From Cellulosimicrobium terreum (GTDB lineage Bacteria > Actinomycetota > Actinomycetes > Actinomycetales > Cellulomonadaceae): a stretch of DNA of 64,000 nucleotides. Positions 51,597 through 61,022 of the stretch are shown here, one piece after another; position 1 is the stretch's first letter, and each line of letters begins with the position of its first letter. The notes below the pieces were generated by a model. The model had not been told where the DNA came from and ran no database searches. It saw only the letters and a program-made list of their open reading frames with translations. The stretch is taken from contig JACYFD010000001.1 in the NCBI GenBank assembly GCA_014803435.1, positions 434,001-498,000 on the forward strand. Direction: 5' to 3'. Made by a program: the position numbers and the translations under genes.

Positions 51597-51655
51597 ACGA
51601 CGAGCGCCCCGCTCGGCGCGCCCTCTGGCGCAGTACCGGGCGGGGCGCTCGTCGT
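51597..51655. repeat. Hairpin between the Liv binding-protein and permease genes
   Basis: ACGACGAGCGCCCCGC (51597-51612) and GCGGGGCGCTCGTCGT (51640-51655) are exact 16-bp arms around a 27-base loop. No T-run follows. The placement, after the binding-protein gene and before the first permease gene, repeats that of the hairpin at 36459-36504. Confidence 0.55.
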
Positions 51656-51697
51656 GGACACGACCACCACGATCCATGAACCGCACCGAGGAGCGTC

Positions 51698-52753
51698 ATG
51701 CCCGCTCTTGCTGACGCGCTGATGACCAGCGTCGCCGCCAGCCCTGTCGTCCACCAGTCCCTCATCGACTTCGACCTTGCCGCGCTCGGCCGCAACTTCT
51801 GGGGCCTCACCGTCGAGGGCCTCACCTACGGCGCGATCTACGCGCTCGTCGCGGTCGGCTACACGCTCGTGTACGGCGTGCTGCGACTCATCAACTTCGC
51901 CCACTCCGAGGTCTTCATGCTCGGGATGTTCGGGCAGTACGCGACCCTGATGCTGCTCGGCTTCTCGCCGGGCACCGCGTACGACAAGGGGATCGCGCTC
52001 ACGATCCTGTACCTCGGCATCGCGATGCTCGGCGGCATGGCCGTCGCGGGCGGCGCCGCCGTCGGGCTCGAACGCGTCGCGTACAGACCGTTGCGACGGC
52101 GCAACGCACCGTCGCTCGTGTTCCTCATCACCGCGATCGGCATGTCGTTCGTGCTCCAGGAGTTCGTGCACTTCGTGCTGCCGAAGCTCACGGGCGGGAC
52201 GCTGGGCGGCGTGAACGCGCAGCAGCCCATCCGGCTCGTGACGCCCGAGGTGCAGTTCACGATCTTCGGCGCGCCCGTGTCGAACGTGACCCTCGTGATC
52301 ATCGGGTCCGCGCTGGTGCTCGCCGTCGCGACGGACCTGTTCATCAACCGCTCGCCGTTCGGCCGTGGCATCCGCGCGGTCGCGCAGGACCCGGTCACGG
52401 CGACCCTCATGGGCGTCTCGCGCGAGCGCGTCATCATGCTGACGTTCCTCATCGGCGGCATCCTCGCCGGTGCGGCCGCCCTGCTCTACACGCTGCGCGT
52501 GCCGAACGGGATCATCTACTCGGGCGGTTTCATCCTCGGCATCAAGGCGTTCTCCGCCGCGGTGCTCGGCGGCATCGGCAACCTGCGCGGTGCCCTGCTC
52601 GGTGGCCTGATCCTCGGAGTCATGGAGAACTACGGCCAGGTCGTCTTCGGCACCGAGTGGCGCGACGTCGTGGCGTTCGTCCTGCTGATCGTCGTCCTCA
52701 TGTTCCGCCCGACGGGCATCCTCGGCGAGTCTCTCGGGAGGGCACGCGCATGA
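51698..52753 (+). CDS. livH: Branched-chain amino acid ABC transporter permease LivH-like (351 aa)
   Basis: LivH features include TVEGLTYGAIYALVAVGYTL, INFAHSEVFMLGMF, VERVAYRPLRRRNAPSLVFL, the loop IRAVAQDPVTATLMGVSRER and GGFILGIKAFSAAVLGGIGN. Eight or nine hydrophobic segments form the membrane channel for Leu/Ile/Val. Stop and next start overlap as ATGA. Confidence 0.9.
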   Translation: MPALADALMTSVAASPVVHQSLIDFDLAALGRNFWGLTVEGLTYGAIYALVAVGYTLVYGVLRLINFAHSEVFMLGMFGQYATLMLLGFSPGTAYDKGIALTILYLGIAMLGGMAVAGGAAVGLERVAYRPLRRRNAPSLVFLITAIGMSFVLQEFVHFVLPKLTGGTLGGVNAQQPIRLVTPEVQFTIFGAPVSNVTLVIIGSALVLAVATDLFINRSPFGRGIRAVAQDPVTATLMGVSRERVIMLTFLIGGILAGAAALLYTLRVPNGIIYSGGFILGIKAFSAAVLGGIGNLRGALLGGLILGVMENYGQVVFGTEWRDVVAFVLLIVVLMFRPTGILGESLGRARA

Positions 52754-54048
52754 GCACCTCCACCCCCGCGACCCTGCCCCCGGCCGGGCGCACCGCGACG
52801 AAGGACCGACCCCACAGCGGGGTCGGCGACCGGTTCCGCCTCTGGTGGGATGCGCTCGCGCGACCCACCCAGTGGTTGGTCGGCGTGCCGTTCCTGCTCT
52901 TCATCGCCGTCGTGCCGATCCTCAACATCCCGATCCTCACGACGCAGGGCACCGACTTCGGCGGTGTCATGGCGCAGTTCGGCATGATCGCGCTCATCGC
53001 GATCGGCCTGAACGTCGTCGTCGGCCAGGCCGGTCTCCTCGACCTGGGGTACGTCGGCTTCTACGCGATCGGCGCGTACACGGTCGCGATCCTCACGAGC
53101 CCGGACAGCCCGTGGAACCAGACCGGCGACGGGATGTGGCTCTCGCGCGAGTGGGCGTGGCTCGCCGCGCTGCCCGTCGCGGTCGCGATCACCGCGATCT
53201 CCGGCCTGATCCTCGGTTCCCCGACGCTGCGCCTGCGTGGCGACTACCTCGCGATCGTCACGCTCGGGTTCGGCGAGATCGTGCGCCTGCTGGCGGACAA
53301 CCTGGACGAGCTCACGGGCGGCGGCCAGGGCCTGCGCGGCGTCGCCTACCCGCGGGTCGGCGTCACCGAGGACCTGCCGAACGGCGTCTTCTCCGCCGGG
53401 AACGCGAGCGGGACGATCAACTCGGGCGTCTGGTGGTACTGGGTCAGCCTCGTCTTCATCGTGCTCTCGCTGCTGTTCGTCGGGAACCTCGAGCGCTCGC
53501 GCGTCGGGCGCGCGTGGGTCGCGATCCGCGAGGACGAGGACGCGGCCGAGATCATGGGCGTGCCCACGTTCCGCTTCAAGCTCTGGGCGTTCATCATCGG
53601 CGCGTCCATCGGCGGCATCGCCGGGGCGTTGTACGCCGGGCAGGTGCAGTTCGTCATCCCGACGAACTTCAACGTCATCAACTCCGTCCTGTTCCTGTGC
53701 GCCGTCGTGCTCGGCGGTCAGGGGAACAAGCTCGGCGTCATCCTCGGCGCGTTCATCATCGTCTACCTGCCGAACTTCTTCCTCGGTCGGACCGAGCTGT
53801 TCGGCATCCCGATCGACGGTGACGAGATCGCGAGCTACCGGTACCTGTTCTTCGGCCTCGCGCTCGTCGTGCTCATGGTCTTCCGACCGCAGGGGCTGGT
53901 ACCGGCGCGGCAGAAGCTCCTCACCTACGGGCGCGAGCTGTACGTCGCGGCCCGCCGGACGGCACAGCGGGCCCGCACGTCGGAGACCGGGAAGACGGCC
54001 GGCCCCACCCCGAGCACACCCGCCACGACCGGGGAGGAGACCCGATGA
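52750..54048 (+). CDS. livM: Branched-chain amino acid ABC transporter permease LivM-like (432 aa)
   Basis: LivM motifs are GLNVVVGQAGLLDLGYVGFY, RGDYLAIVTLGFGEIVRLLA, WVAIREDEDAAEIMGVPTFR, AGALYAGQVQFVIPTNFNVI and VVLGGQGNKLGVILGAFIIV. It begins in the previous stop (ATGA) and ends in the next start (ATGA). A polar, Arg/Thr-rich N-terminal segment (about 1-45) extends the typical protein. Confidence 0.9.
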   Translation: MSTSTPATLPPAGRTATKDRPHSGVGDRFRLWWDALARPTQWLVGVPFLLFIAVVPILNIPILTTQGTDFGGVMAQFGMIALIAIGLNVVVGQAGLLDLGYVGFYAIGAYTVAILTSPDSPWNQTGDGMWLSREWAWLAALPVAVAITAISGLILGSPTLRLRGDYLAIVTLGFGEIVRLLADNLDELTGGGQGLRGVAYPRVGVTEDLPNGVFSAGNASGTINSGVWWYWVSLVFIVLSLLFVGNLERSRVGRAWVAIREDEDAAEIMGVPTFRFKLWAFIIGASIGGIAGALYAGQVQFVIPTNFNVINSVLFLCAVVLGGQGNKLGVILGAFIIVYLPNFFLGRTELFGIPIDGDEIASYRYLFFGLALVVLMVFRPQGLVPARQKLLTYGRELYVAARRTAQRARTSETGKTAGPTPSTPATTGEETR

Positions 54049-55097
54049 GCACCCACGATCCCGGCGGCATCGGGGCGGGCGGCGAGCACGACGACGAGCA
54101 CCAGAGGTCGTCGGGCCGGGCCGACTCGGAGGAGGCGGCACGCTACCTCCCTGGAGCACTCGACGAGTCGCCGGTCCTGGTCGACGTCGAGGACGTGCGG
54201 CCCGAGCTGGCCGACGCGCAGCTCGTCGACGCGATGGTCGCCCCGGACCGCACGGTCCAGGCCCGGGTGGGCGAGCCGCTCCTGCAGATGGAGAACGTCA
54301 CCGTGCAGTTCGGTGGCCTCACCGCGCTCGACGACGTCACGTTCGACATCCGGCGCGGTGAGATCCTCGGGCTCATCGGCCCGAACGGTGCCGGCAAGAC
54401 CACGGCGTTCAACGCGATGACCGGCATCTACCGGCCCACCAAGGGGCAGGTGCTGTTCGACGGCGAGCCGATGAGCAAGCTCAAGCGCTACCGCATCACG
54501 CAGCGCGGCATCGCCCGCACGTTCCAGAACATCCGGCTGTTCAACGAGATGACGGCGCTCGAGAACGTCGTCGTCGGGACGGACGCGCGGCACCGCACGT
54601 CCGTCCCGGGTGCGCTCTTCCGCACGCCGCGCCACCGCCGCGAGGAGCGCGACGCGATCGACCGTGCCATGGCGCTGCTCGAGTTCGTGGGCGTGGGCGG
54701 GCGGGCGACGGAGAAGGCGCGCAACCTCTCCTACGGCGACCAGCGGCGTCTCGAGATCGCCCGGGCGCTCGCCACCGAGCCCAAGCTGCTGTGCCTCGAC
54801 GAGCCGGCGGCGGGCTTCAACCCGGCGGAGAAGGAGGCCCTCATGGGCCTCATCCGCCACATCCGCGACGACGGCTACACGGTGCTGCTCATCGAGCACG
54901 ACATGCGCCTCGTGCGCGGCGTCACCGACCGCATCGTCGTGCTCGAGTTCGGCCGCGTCATCGCGGACGGCACGCCCGACGAGGTCACGAACGACCCCAA
55001 GGTCATCGCCGCGTACCTCGGCGTTCCCGACGAGGAGCTCGAGGAGCCGGTCGACCAGCGCACGCCCGAAGGGGAGGCACCCGATGCCACTGCTTGA
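54045..55097 (+). CDS. livG: Branched-chain amino acid ABC transporter ATPase LivG-like with N-terminal extension (350 aa)
   Basis: The ABC domain (about 83-330) starts [20 protein letters not shown] and has Walker [10 protein letters not shown], a Q-loop [20 protein letters not shown], signature [15 protein letters not shown], Walker [21 protein letters not shown] and H-loop [13 protein letters not shown]. Residues 1-80 are a hydrophilic Glu/Asp-rich extension not typical of LivG. It might mark a fusion or a regulatory tail. The C-terminus overlaps livF by 14 bases. Confidence 0.9.
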   Translation: MSTHDPGGIGAGGEHDDEHQRSSGRADSEEAARYLPGALDESPVLVDVEDVRPELADAQLVDAMVAPDRTVQARVGEPLLQMENVTVQFGGLTALDDVTFDIRRGEILGLIGPNGAGKTTAFNAMTGIYRPTKGQVLFDGEPMSKLKRYRITQRGIARTFQNIRLFNEMTALENVVVGTDARHRTSVPGALFRTPRHRREERDAIDRAMALLEFVGVGGRATEKARNLSYGDQRRLEIARALATEPKLLCLDEPAAGFNPAEKEALMGLIRHIRDDGYTVLLIEHDMRLVRGVTDRIVVLEFGRVIADGTPDEVTNDPKVIAAYLGVPDEELEEPVDQRTPEGEAPDATA

Positions 55098-55803
55098 GCT
55101 CCAGGACATGACCGTCGCCTACGGGCGCATCGAGGCGGTGCGGGGCATCTCGATCACGGTCGAGGAGGGCGAGCTCGTCACGCTCATCGGCGCCAACGGT
55201 GCCGGCAAGACGACGACGATGCGTGCGATCTCCGGGATCCGCCCGGTGAGCCGTGGGACCGTCCTGTTCGACGGCAGGGACATCACCCGGATGAAGGCGC
55301 ACCTGCGGGTGCTCGAGGGGATCGTGCAGGCTCCCGAGGGCCGCGGGATCTTCCCGGGCATGACCGTCATGGAGAACCTGGAGATGGGCGCGTACGCGCG
55401 CAAGTTCCCCACCAAGGCGGAGCACCAGGAGACCGTCGACCGCGTCTTCGAGCTCTTCCCCCGGCTCGCGGAGCGGCGTGCGCAGGTGGGCGGCACGATG
55501 TCGGGCGGCGAGCAGCAGATGCTCGCCATCGGCCGCGCCCTCATGGCTCGCCCGCGGCTGCTCCTGCTCGACGAGCCGTCGATGGGCCTCGCGCCCATGG
55601 TCATCCAGCAGATCTTCCGCATCATCGCGGAGATCAACGCGCAGGGGACCACGGTGCTCCTCGTCGAGCAGAACGCCCAGCAGGCCCTGTCGCGGTCGGA
55701 CCGCGCGTATGTGCTCGAGACCGGTGAGGTCGTGCGCACGGGCGGTGGCCGGGAGCTGCTCGCCGACGCGAGCATCAAGGAGGCCTACCTGGGCGTCGCG
55801 TGA
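55084..55803 (+). CDS. livF: Branched-chain amino acid ABC transporter ATPase LivF-like (239 aa)
   Basis: LivF features are [20 protein letters not shown], Walker A GANGAGKTT, EGRGIFPGMTVMENLEMGA, signature MSGGEQQMLAIGRALMA, Walker B LLLLDEPSMGLAPMVIQQIF and H-loop VLLVEQNAQQALS. Length matches the family. It closes the operon; the next gene has its own leaderless promoter. Confidence 0.9.
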   Translation: MPLLELQDMTVAYGRIEAVRGISITVEEGELVTLIGANGAGKTTTMRAISGIRPVSRGTVLFDGRDITRMKAHLRVLEGIVQAPEGRGIFPGMTVMENLEMGAYARKFPTKAEHQETVDRVFELFPRLAERRAQVGGTMSGGEQQMLAIGRALMARPRLLLLDEPSMGLAPMVIQQIFRIIAEINAQGTTVLLVEQNAQQALSRSDRAYVLETGEVVRTGGGRELLADASIKEAYLGVA

Positions 55804-55856
55804 GACGTCTGCGGGAGAGGGCCCGCGCCGGCCCGTCGGAGACCTAGGATCGGACC

Positions 55857-57701
55857 GTGCCCATGCGACGACGCGCGGCCGACGCCGACCGCCACAGGTT
55901 CGAGCTGGTCGAGGGGTCCCACGACCTCGACGACGACCTCGACGACGGCTCCGACGACCTCGTCCTCACACCCTCGCCGGGCGACCGTGGCGTGGCGGGG
56001 CCGGGTGCGGCAGGTTCGGGTCTCCGGCGCGGCGGCGTCATCGGCCCCGACCTGCTCTCCGACGACAACGTGCTCGCCGACGACCCTGGGGACGGGTCAG
56101 AGCCAGCCGCCGCGGGCTCCCCTCCTCCGGATGCGGACCCGGTCGCGCGTGCGGTGACGCGTCGCCGGCGGCGCCGGACCGTCCTCGCGAGCGCCGTCGC
56201 GGCAGTGGTCGTGCTCGGGGGCATGGCGACGGTCGACGCTGTCGTCACGCGCGGTGACCGTGCCCGGCTGAGCGCGGCGCCGGGCGGGATCCTCTCCGCC
56301 GCCCAGGCCCCGGAGACCATCTGGGAGCAGGACGTGGACCAGATGTCGGCGTCGGTCTCGTTCCTGCCGGGCGCCGTCGTGGTGGTCGACGAGGACGAGG
56401 CAGTCGGGCGCGACCTCGACTCCGGCGCCGAGGTCTGGCGCCACACGTTCGACGAGCCGAGCTATTGCGGGGCGACCGCCAGCTGGTACATCGTTCCGTC
56501 CGTCCGCCCCGAGCAGACGCTCGTCTGCATCCCGGGTCAGTCGGGCTACACGCCCGAGGAGACCGACGAGGGCGTGCCGATGACCGTCACGCACCTCGCC
56601 GCGGACGGGTCGGTGCTGGCGACGCTCGACGTCGACCGGGCCACCGGGCCGGATCCCGGGTCGACGGACCTCCGGGACGTCCGGTGGCAGCAGGTCTCGC
56701 CGGGTGCCGAGGGCGCGCTGCTGTGGGTCGGACGTGCGGGCCCCGAGCCCGAGGGCCAGGGCGATGTCGTGGAGATCGATCCGGCGACCGGCTTCCCCGA
56801 GGGCATCGGCGCCGCGTCGGACATGGTCGTCGCTCTCCAGGACGTCGATACCGGTGACGTACGGTGGCACGCGACGGTGGAGGCGCAGGACGAGCAAGAC
56901 ACGGCGTTCTCGTGCGTGCTGTGGCAGAACTTCGACGGCGGCGAGGCCCAGGAGGGCGAGGTAGACCTCGACCAGTCGTGGGCGAGCGCGTCCGGTGGTG
57001 CCGTGAACCTGCAGGGCTGCGGGGTGACGGCCACGCTGAGCGCTGCCGACGGGGCGCGGCTGGACGACCCGGACCGGGCAGAGGACCAGGTGATGCCCTT
57101 CGACGACGGGTTCCTGCGCGACGTGTCGGGCGGTGCCGTCCTGTACGGCGGCGCGAGCGGGCTGTTCGACGCGTCGGGAGACCCGTTGCGGTCCTCGGTG
57201 CTGGATGCGGAGGGTGCCGAGGTGTGGCGCGCGCCCGGCCTGGTCTTCCCGCCCGCGGCGACGGACGGCACGTCCGAGCTGTGGTTCTCGAACCAGGGCG
57301 CCGAGCTCGCGGCGGTGGACCACGGGGGCGAGCCGCAGTGGACGTGGGAGCCCGAGGGGACGGTCGACCGCGTGCTCGTCGCGACGCGGGACGTGGTCGT
57401 CGTGCCCCGGTCGAACGGGCTCACCGCTCTCGACGGGGTGACCGGCCGTGAGCTGTGGTCCTTCGACGACGTCGAGGACCTGGAGCTGTCCGCGCTGGGG
57501 CTCGCCCAGCAGGCGTTCACCGACGGTCGGACCGCGGTCTTCCTGACGGACACGGGCTCCGGGCCGCGGCTCACCGGAGTCGACCTGACGGACGGGCGGG
57601 TGGTGTGGACCTCCGATGCGTCCGAAGGCTACTGGAACGTGGTCGCGGTCGAGGGCCGCCTCGTCCAGCTCGGTGAGCACTCGGTCGCGCGCCTCGGCTG
57701 A
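55857..57701 (+). CDS. PQQ-binding-like beta-propeller membrane protein (614 aa)
   Basis: A charged N-terminal cytoplasmic region (about 1-100, GSHDLDDDLDDGSDDLVL) leads to one helix (RTVLASAVAAVVVLGGMATV, about 103-125), then an extracytoplasmic region with repeated WxxD and D-x-G strand motifs (DLDSGAEVWRHTF, VDTGDVRWHATVE, GVTGRELWSFDDV, DLTDGRVVWTSDA) typical of PQQ-like propellers. No PQQ ligand set is evident; such proteins act as scaffold or sensors in actinobacteria. The GTG follows TAGGAT by 6 bases. Confidence 0.75.
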   Translation: MPMRRRAADADRHRFELVEGSHDLDDDLDDGSDDLVLTPSPGDRGVAGPGAAGSGLRRGGVIGPDLLSDDNVLADDPGDGSEPAAAGSPPPDADPVARAVTRRRRRRTVLASAVAAVVVLGGMATVDAVVTRGDRARLSAAPGGILSAAQAPETIWEQDVDQMSASVSFLPGAVVVVDEDEAVGRDLDSGAEVWRHTFDEPSYCGATASWYIVPSVRPEQTLVCIPGQSGYTPEETDEGVPMTVTHLAADGSVLATLDVDRATGPDPGSTDLRDVRWQQVSPGAEGALLWVGRAGPEPEGQGDVVEIDPATGFPEGIGAASDMVVALQDVDTGDVRWHATVEAQDEQDTAFSCVLWQNFDGGEAQEGEVDLDQSWASASGGAVNLQGCGVTATLSAADGARLDDPDRAEDQVMPFDDGFLRDVSGGAVLYGGASGLFDASGDPLRSSVLDAEGAEVWRAPGLVFPPAATDGTSELWFSNQGAELAAVDHGGEPQWTWEPEGTVDRVLVATRDVVVVPRSNGLTALDGVTGRELWSFDDVEDLELSALGLAQQAFTDGRTAVFLTDTGSGPRLTGVDLTDGRVVWTSDASEGYWNVVAVEGRLVQLGEHSVARLG

Positions 57702-57705
57702 GCCG

Positions 57706-58653
57706 TCACCGAGCGCGGGCGAGGGCCAGCCGGTGCTCGGCCTCGCACACCAGCTCGTCCGCGTCGGCCGCGCCGGCGACGGACCACACGGTCGCGCCGT
57801 CGACCGCGGGCCACGCCGACGCCGGGAGGGTCGGGGGCGGTGCGGCGAGCTGGTCGAGCACGTCGCGGTGGAGCGACTCCACGGAGGCCGCGGCCTGCGC
57901 AGCGTCCATCGCGGGCAGCGTCGCCAGGACGGCGAACCGGTCGCCGTCGACGCGCCCGACCTCGCACCCGCGCGGGACCGCGGCCGCGATCCGGTGCGCG
58001 ATCTCCGTCAGCACGACGTCTCCCGTCGCCAGACCGCGGCGGGCGTTGATCGCGGCCGTCCCGCGCACGTCGAGCAGCAGGAGCGCGACGCGCGTCCCGC
58101 CGTGCGCGACGAGGCCGCACCGGCGTGCGAGCGAGTGCCAGGTCGTGCTGCGCGTCGGCAGGCCGGTCAGCGCGTCGTGCGTGGACCGCGCGGCGAGCGT
58201 CCCGACGAGCGAGCGCATGAGGTCGGCGGTGCTCGCGCTGCGCCAGGTCGCGCCGGCGACGAGCACGTCGTCGTACCGGTGCTCGCCCGGACGGTCCATC
58301 GCGAGCGTCGCGACCTCGGTGACCGGCGCGTCGGGCCGTACGACGAGCGGCGACCAGTCGGTGACGCTCGCGGTCGGGCGACGCTCCAGCACGGCGCGCC
58401 CGTACCCGAGCCGACCGGTCAGCGCCCCGGTGATGCCCGCCCGGGTGACGATGCCGACGCGGCCGCTGCCCGCGTCGTCGTGCACGGTGACGCACGTGAC
58501 CTCGGCGGGCCGGAAGATCACCTCGAGCTGCCCGACGGGCATCGACGACCCGACGCCCAGCACGGGCCGTGCCAGCTCGACGACGCCGCTCGTGGCGTGG
58601 GCGTGTCCGCGGAGGGTGACGTGCTGCGCGAGCTCGGCGAGGGTGTCGTGCAC
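57706..58653 (-). CDS. CBS-like and degenerate GGDEF domain protein (315 aa)
   Basis: The N-terminal part (about 45-140) resembles a CBS pair (FRPAEVTCVTVHDDAGSGRV, ITGALTGRLGYGRAVLERRP). The C-terminal half is a GGDEF-like domain (THDALTGLPTRSTTWHSLAR, LLLLDVRGTAAINARRGLAT, EVGRVDGDRFAVLA). The GGDEF signature reads VDGDRF, so it lacks the catalytic acid and probably is not an active diguanylate cyclase; a binding or regulatory role is more likely. The start GTG is chosen. It converges on the previous gene with 4 bases between stops. Confidence 0.75.
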   Translation of the reverse strand: MHDTLAELAQHVTLRGHAHATSGVVELARPVLGVGSSMPVGQLEVIFRPAEVTCVTVHDDAGSGRVGIVTRAGITGALTGRLGYGRAVLERRPTASVTDWSPLVVRPDAPVTEVATLAMDRPGEHRYDDVLVAGATWRSASTADLMRSLVGTLAARSTHDALTGLPTRSTTWHSLARRCGLVAHGGTRVALLLLDVRGTAAINARRGLATGDVVLTEIAHRIAAAVPRGCEVGRVDGDRFAVLATLPAMDAAQAAASVESLHRDVLDQLAAPPPTLPASAWPAVDGATVWSVAGAADADELVCEAEHRLALARAR

Positions 58654-58796
58654 AAGCGGTCAGTGTGGTGCTCCACGGTCGCCGCGTGAAGGGGAGGACG
58701 GGGCGGCGGGCAAGAGTTCGGGCACTGTTCAGGGTCCGGACACCGCACGGGCCGCTCAGGAGGGCCGCGTCACCTGTGCGCACTACCCTGGCGAGC

Positions 58797-61022
58797 ATGC
58801 CCGACGACGTCACCCGCCCGTCCGCGCCCGCCGCGCCCCGGCGGCCCATCGACCGCACGCACCACGGCGAGACCGTGACCGACGACTACGAGTGGCTGCG
58901 GGACAAGGAGTCGCCCGAGGTCGTGGCCCACCTCGCCGCCGAGAACGCGTACACCGAGGCGGGGCTCGCGCACCTCGCGGGTCCGCGCGCGCAGATCTTC
59001 GCCGAGATCAAGGCGCGCACGCAGGAGACGGACCTGTCGGTGCCGGTGCGGCAGGGCGGGTACTGGTACTACGCCCGGACGGTCGAGGGGAGCCAGTACC
59101 CGATCCACGCGCGTGCGCCGATCGACGCGTCGCTCGGCTCCGACGCGCCGTCCGCGTGGGTGCCGCCCGTGCTGGAGCCGGGGGTCCCGGTCCCGGGCGA
59201 GCAGGTCCTGATCGACGACAACGTCGAGGCGGACGGGCACGACTTCTTCTCCCTCGGCTCGATCGACGTCTCCGAGGACGGTCGCCACCTCGTGTACGCG
59301 GTCGACGTCGTGGGTGACGAGCGGTACACGCTGCGGGTCCGGGACCTCGCCACGGGCGCGGACCTCGCGGACGTCGTGCCCGGGACCTTCCCTGGTGCCG
59401 TCTTCGCGCCGGGCGGTCGGTTCGTCTTCTACACGACGGTCGACGACGCGTGGCGGCCGTGGCGCGTGTGGCGCCACGAGGTCGGGACGCCGTCGACGCG
59501 GGACGTCGTGGTCCTGGAGGAGCCGGACGAGCGGTACTGGGTGGGCGTCGGGGTGTCGCGCTCGCAGCGGTACGTCCAGATCGAGCTGGGGTCGAAGATC
59601 ACGTCCGAGACGTGGCTGGTCGACGCGGCCGACCCGACCGGCCCGGCGCGCGTCGTGTGGCCGCGGCGCGAGGGCGTGGAGTACACCGTCGAGCACGCGG
59701 TGCTGCCCGGTCCCGCGGGCCAGGCGCAGGACGTGCTGCTCGTCCTCCACAACGACGGCGCGGAGAACTTCGAGCTCGTCTCCCTGCCCGTGCCCGACGC
59801 CGCGGGGACCCTCGCGTCCGGACCGGACGCCGCGACCGTCGTCGTGCCGCACGACCCGGCCACGCGACTCGAGGGTGTGGACGCGTTCGCCGGGCACCTC
59901 GTGCTGTCGTTCCGGCGTGACGCGCTCGCCCGTGTCGGGCTGGTCGACCTCGCGAGCCCGCTCGCGACGGACGCGCCCTGGCGTGTCGAGGAGGTGGCGT
60001 TCGACGAGCCGCTGTTCACCGTCGGGATCGGCGCGAACCCGGAGTGGGACCAGCCGACGGTCCGGCTGTCGTACTCGACGTTCGTCACGCCGGCGACGGT
60101 CTACGACTACCGCGTCGGCTCCGGCGAGCTGACGCTCCTCAAGCGGCAGCCCGTGCTCGGCGGCTACGACCCGGCGGACTACGTGCAGCGGCGCGAGTGG
60201 GCGACGGCCGAGGACGGGACGCGGGTTCCGGTGTCGCTCGTGTGGCGCCGCGACGCGCTCGGTCTCGACGCCACGGGCACGGGCGCGGAGCCGGTGCCGC
60301 TGCTGCTGTACGGGTACGGGTCGTACGAGATCAGCATCGATCCCGGGTTCTCCGTCTCGCGGCTGTCGTTGCTCGACCGGGGCGTCGTGTTCGCGGTCGC
60401 GCACGTGCGCGGCGGCGGCGAGATGGGCCGCGGCTGGTACGACGACGGGAAGACGCTGGCGAAGCGCAGCTCGTTCACCGACTTCGTCGCGGTCGCCCGC
60501 CACCTCGTCGAGGCGGGCTGGACGAGCCCGCAGCGGATGGTCGCGCAGGGCGGATCCGCGGGCGGTCTCCTCATGGGCGCGGTGACCAACCTCGCGCCCG
60601 AGCTGTTCGCGGGCGTGCTCGCGCAGGTGCCGTTCGTCGACGCGCTGACGTCGATCCTCGACCCGTCGCTGCCGCTGACGGTCGTCGAGTGGGACGAGTG
60701 GGGCGACCCGTTGCACGACGCCGAGGTCTACCGCTACATGCGCTCGTACACGCCGTACGAGAACGTGCCGGACGACGCGTCGCACTACCCGCGGATCCTC
60801 GCCGTCACGTCGCTCAACGACACGCGCGTGCTGTACGTCGAGCCGGCCAAGTGGGTCGCGCGCCTGCGTGCGGCGGGAGCGCCCGCGCTGCTGAAGATCG
60901 AGATGAGCGCCGGTCACGGAGGGGTCTCCGGGCGGTACGAGGGCTGGAAGGAGGTCGCGTACGAGGACGCCTGGGTCCTCGACGTGCTCGGCCTGGCGGG
61001 TGTCGCACGCGAGGCCGCGTGA
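58797..61022 (+). CDS. Prolyl oligopeptidase-type (oligopeptidase B-like, S9) serine peptidase (741 aa)
   Basis: A propeller domain (about 80-440) precedes the alpha/beta-hydrolase domain (about 450-735). The nucleophile Ser lies in GGSAGGLLMGAV, the Asp in TSLNDTRVLYVEP and the His in SAGHGGVSGRYEG. RWxxDKE-like start DYEWLRDKESPEV and WYDDGKTLAKRSSFTDFVAV are typical of oligopeptidase B, which cleaves short peptides after Arg or Lys. It has no signal peptide. The ATG follows TACCCT by 7 bases. The stop overlaps the next start (GTGA). Confidence 0.9.
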   Translation: MPDDVTRPSAPAAPRRPIDRTHHGETVTDDYEWLRDKESPEVVAHLAAENAYTEAGLAHLAGPRAQIFAEIKARTQETDLSVPVRQGGYWYYARTVEGSQYPIHARAPIDASLGSDAPSAWVPPVLEPGVPVPGEQVLIDDNVEADGHDFFSLGSIDVSEDGRHLVYAVDVVGDERYTLRVRDLATGADLADVVPGTFPGAVFAPGGRFVFYTTVDDAWRPWRVWRHEVGTPSTRDVVVLEEPDERYWVGVGVSRSQRYVQIELGSKITSETWLVDAADPTGPARVVWPRREGVEYTVEHAVLPGPAGQAQDVLLVLHNDGAENFELVSLPVPDAAGTLASGPDAATVVVPHDPATRLEGVDAFAGHLVLSFRRDALARVGLVDLASPLATDAPWRVEEVAFDEPLFTVGIGANPEWDQPTVRLSYSTFVTPATVYDYRVGSGELTLLKRQPVLGGYDPADYVQRREWATAEDGTRVPVSLVWRRDALGLDATGTGAEPVPLLLYGYGSYEISIDPGFSVSRLSLLDRGVVFAVAHVRGGGEMGRGWYDDGKTLAKRSSFTDFVAVARHLVEAGWTSPQRMVAQGGSAGGLLMGAVTNLAPELFAGVLAQVPFVDALTSILDPSLPLTVVEWDEWGDPLHDAEVYRYMRSYTPYENVPDDASHYPRILAVTSLNDTRVLYVEPAKWVARLRAAGAPALLKIEMSAGHGGVSGRYEGWKEVAYEDAWVLDVLGLAGVAREAA

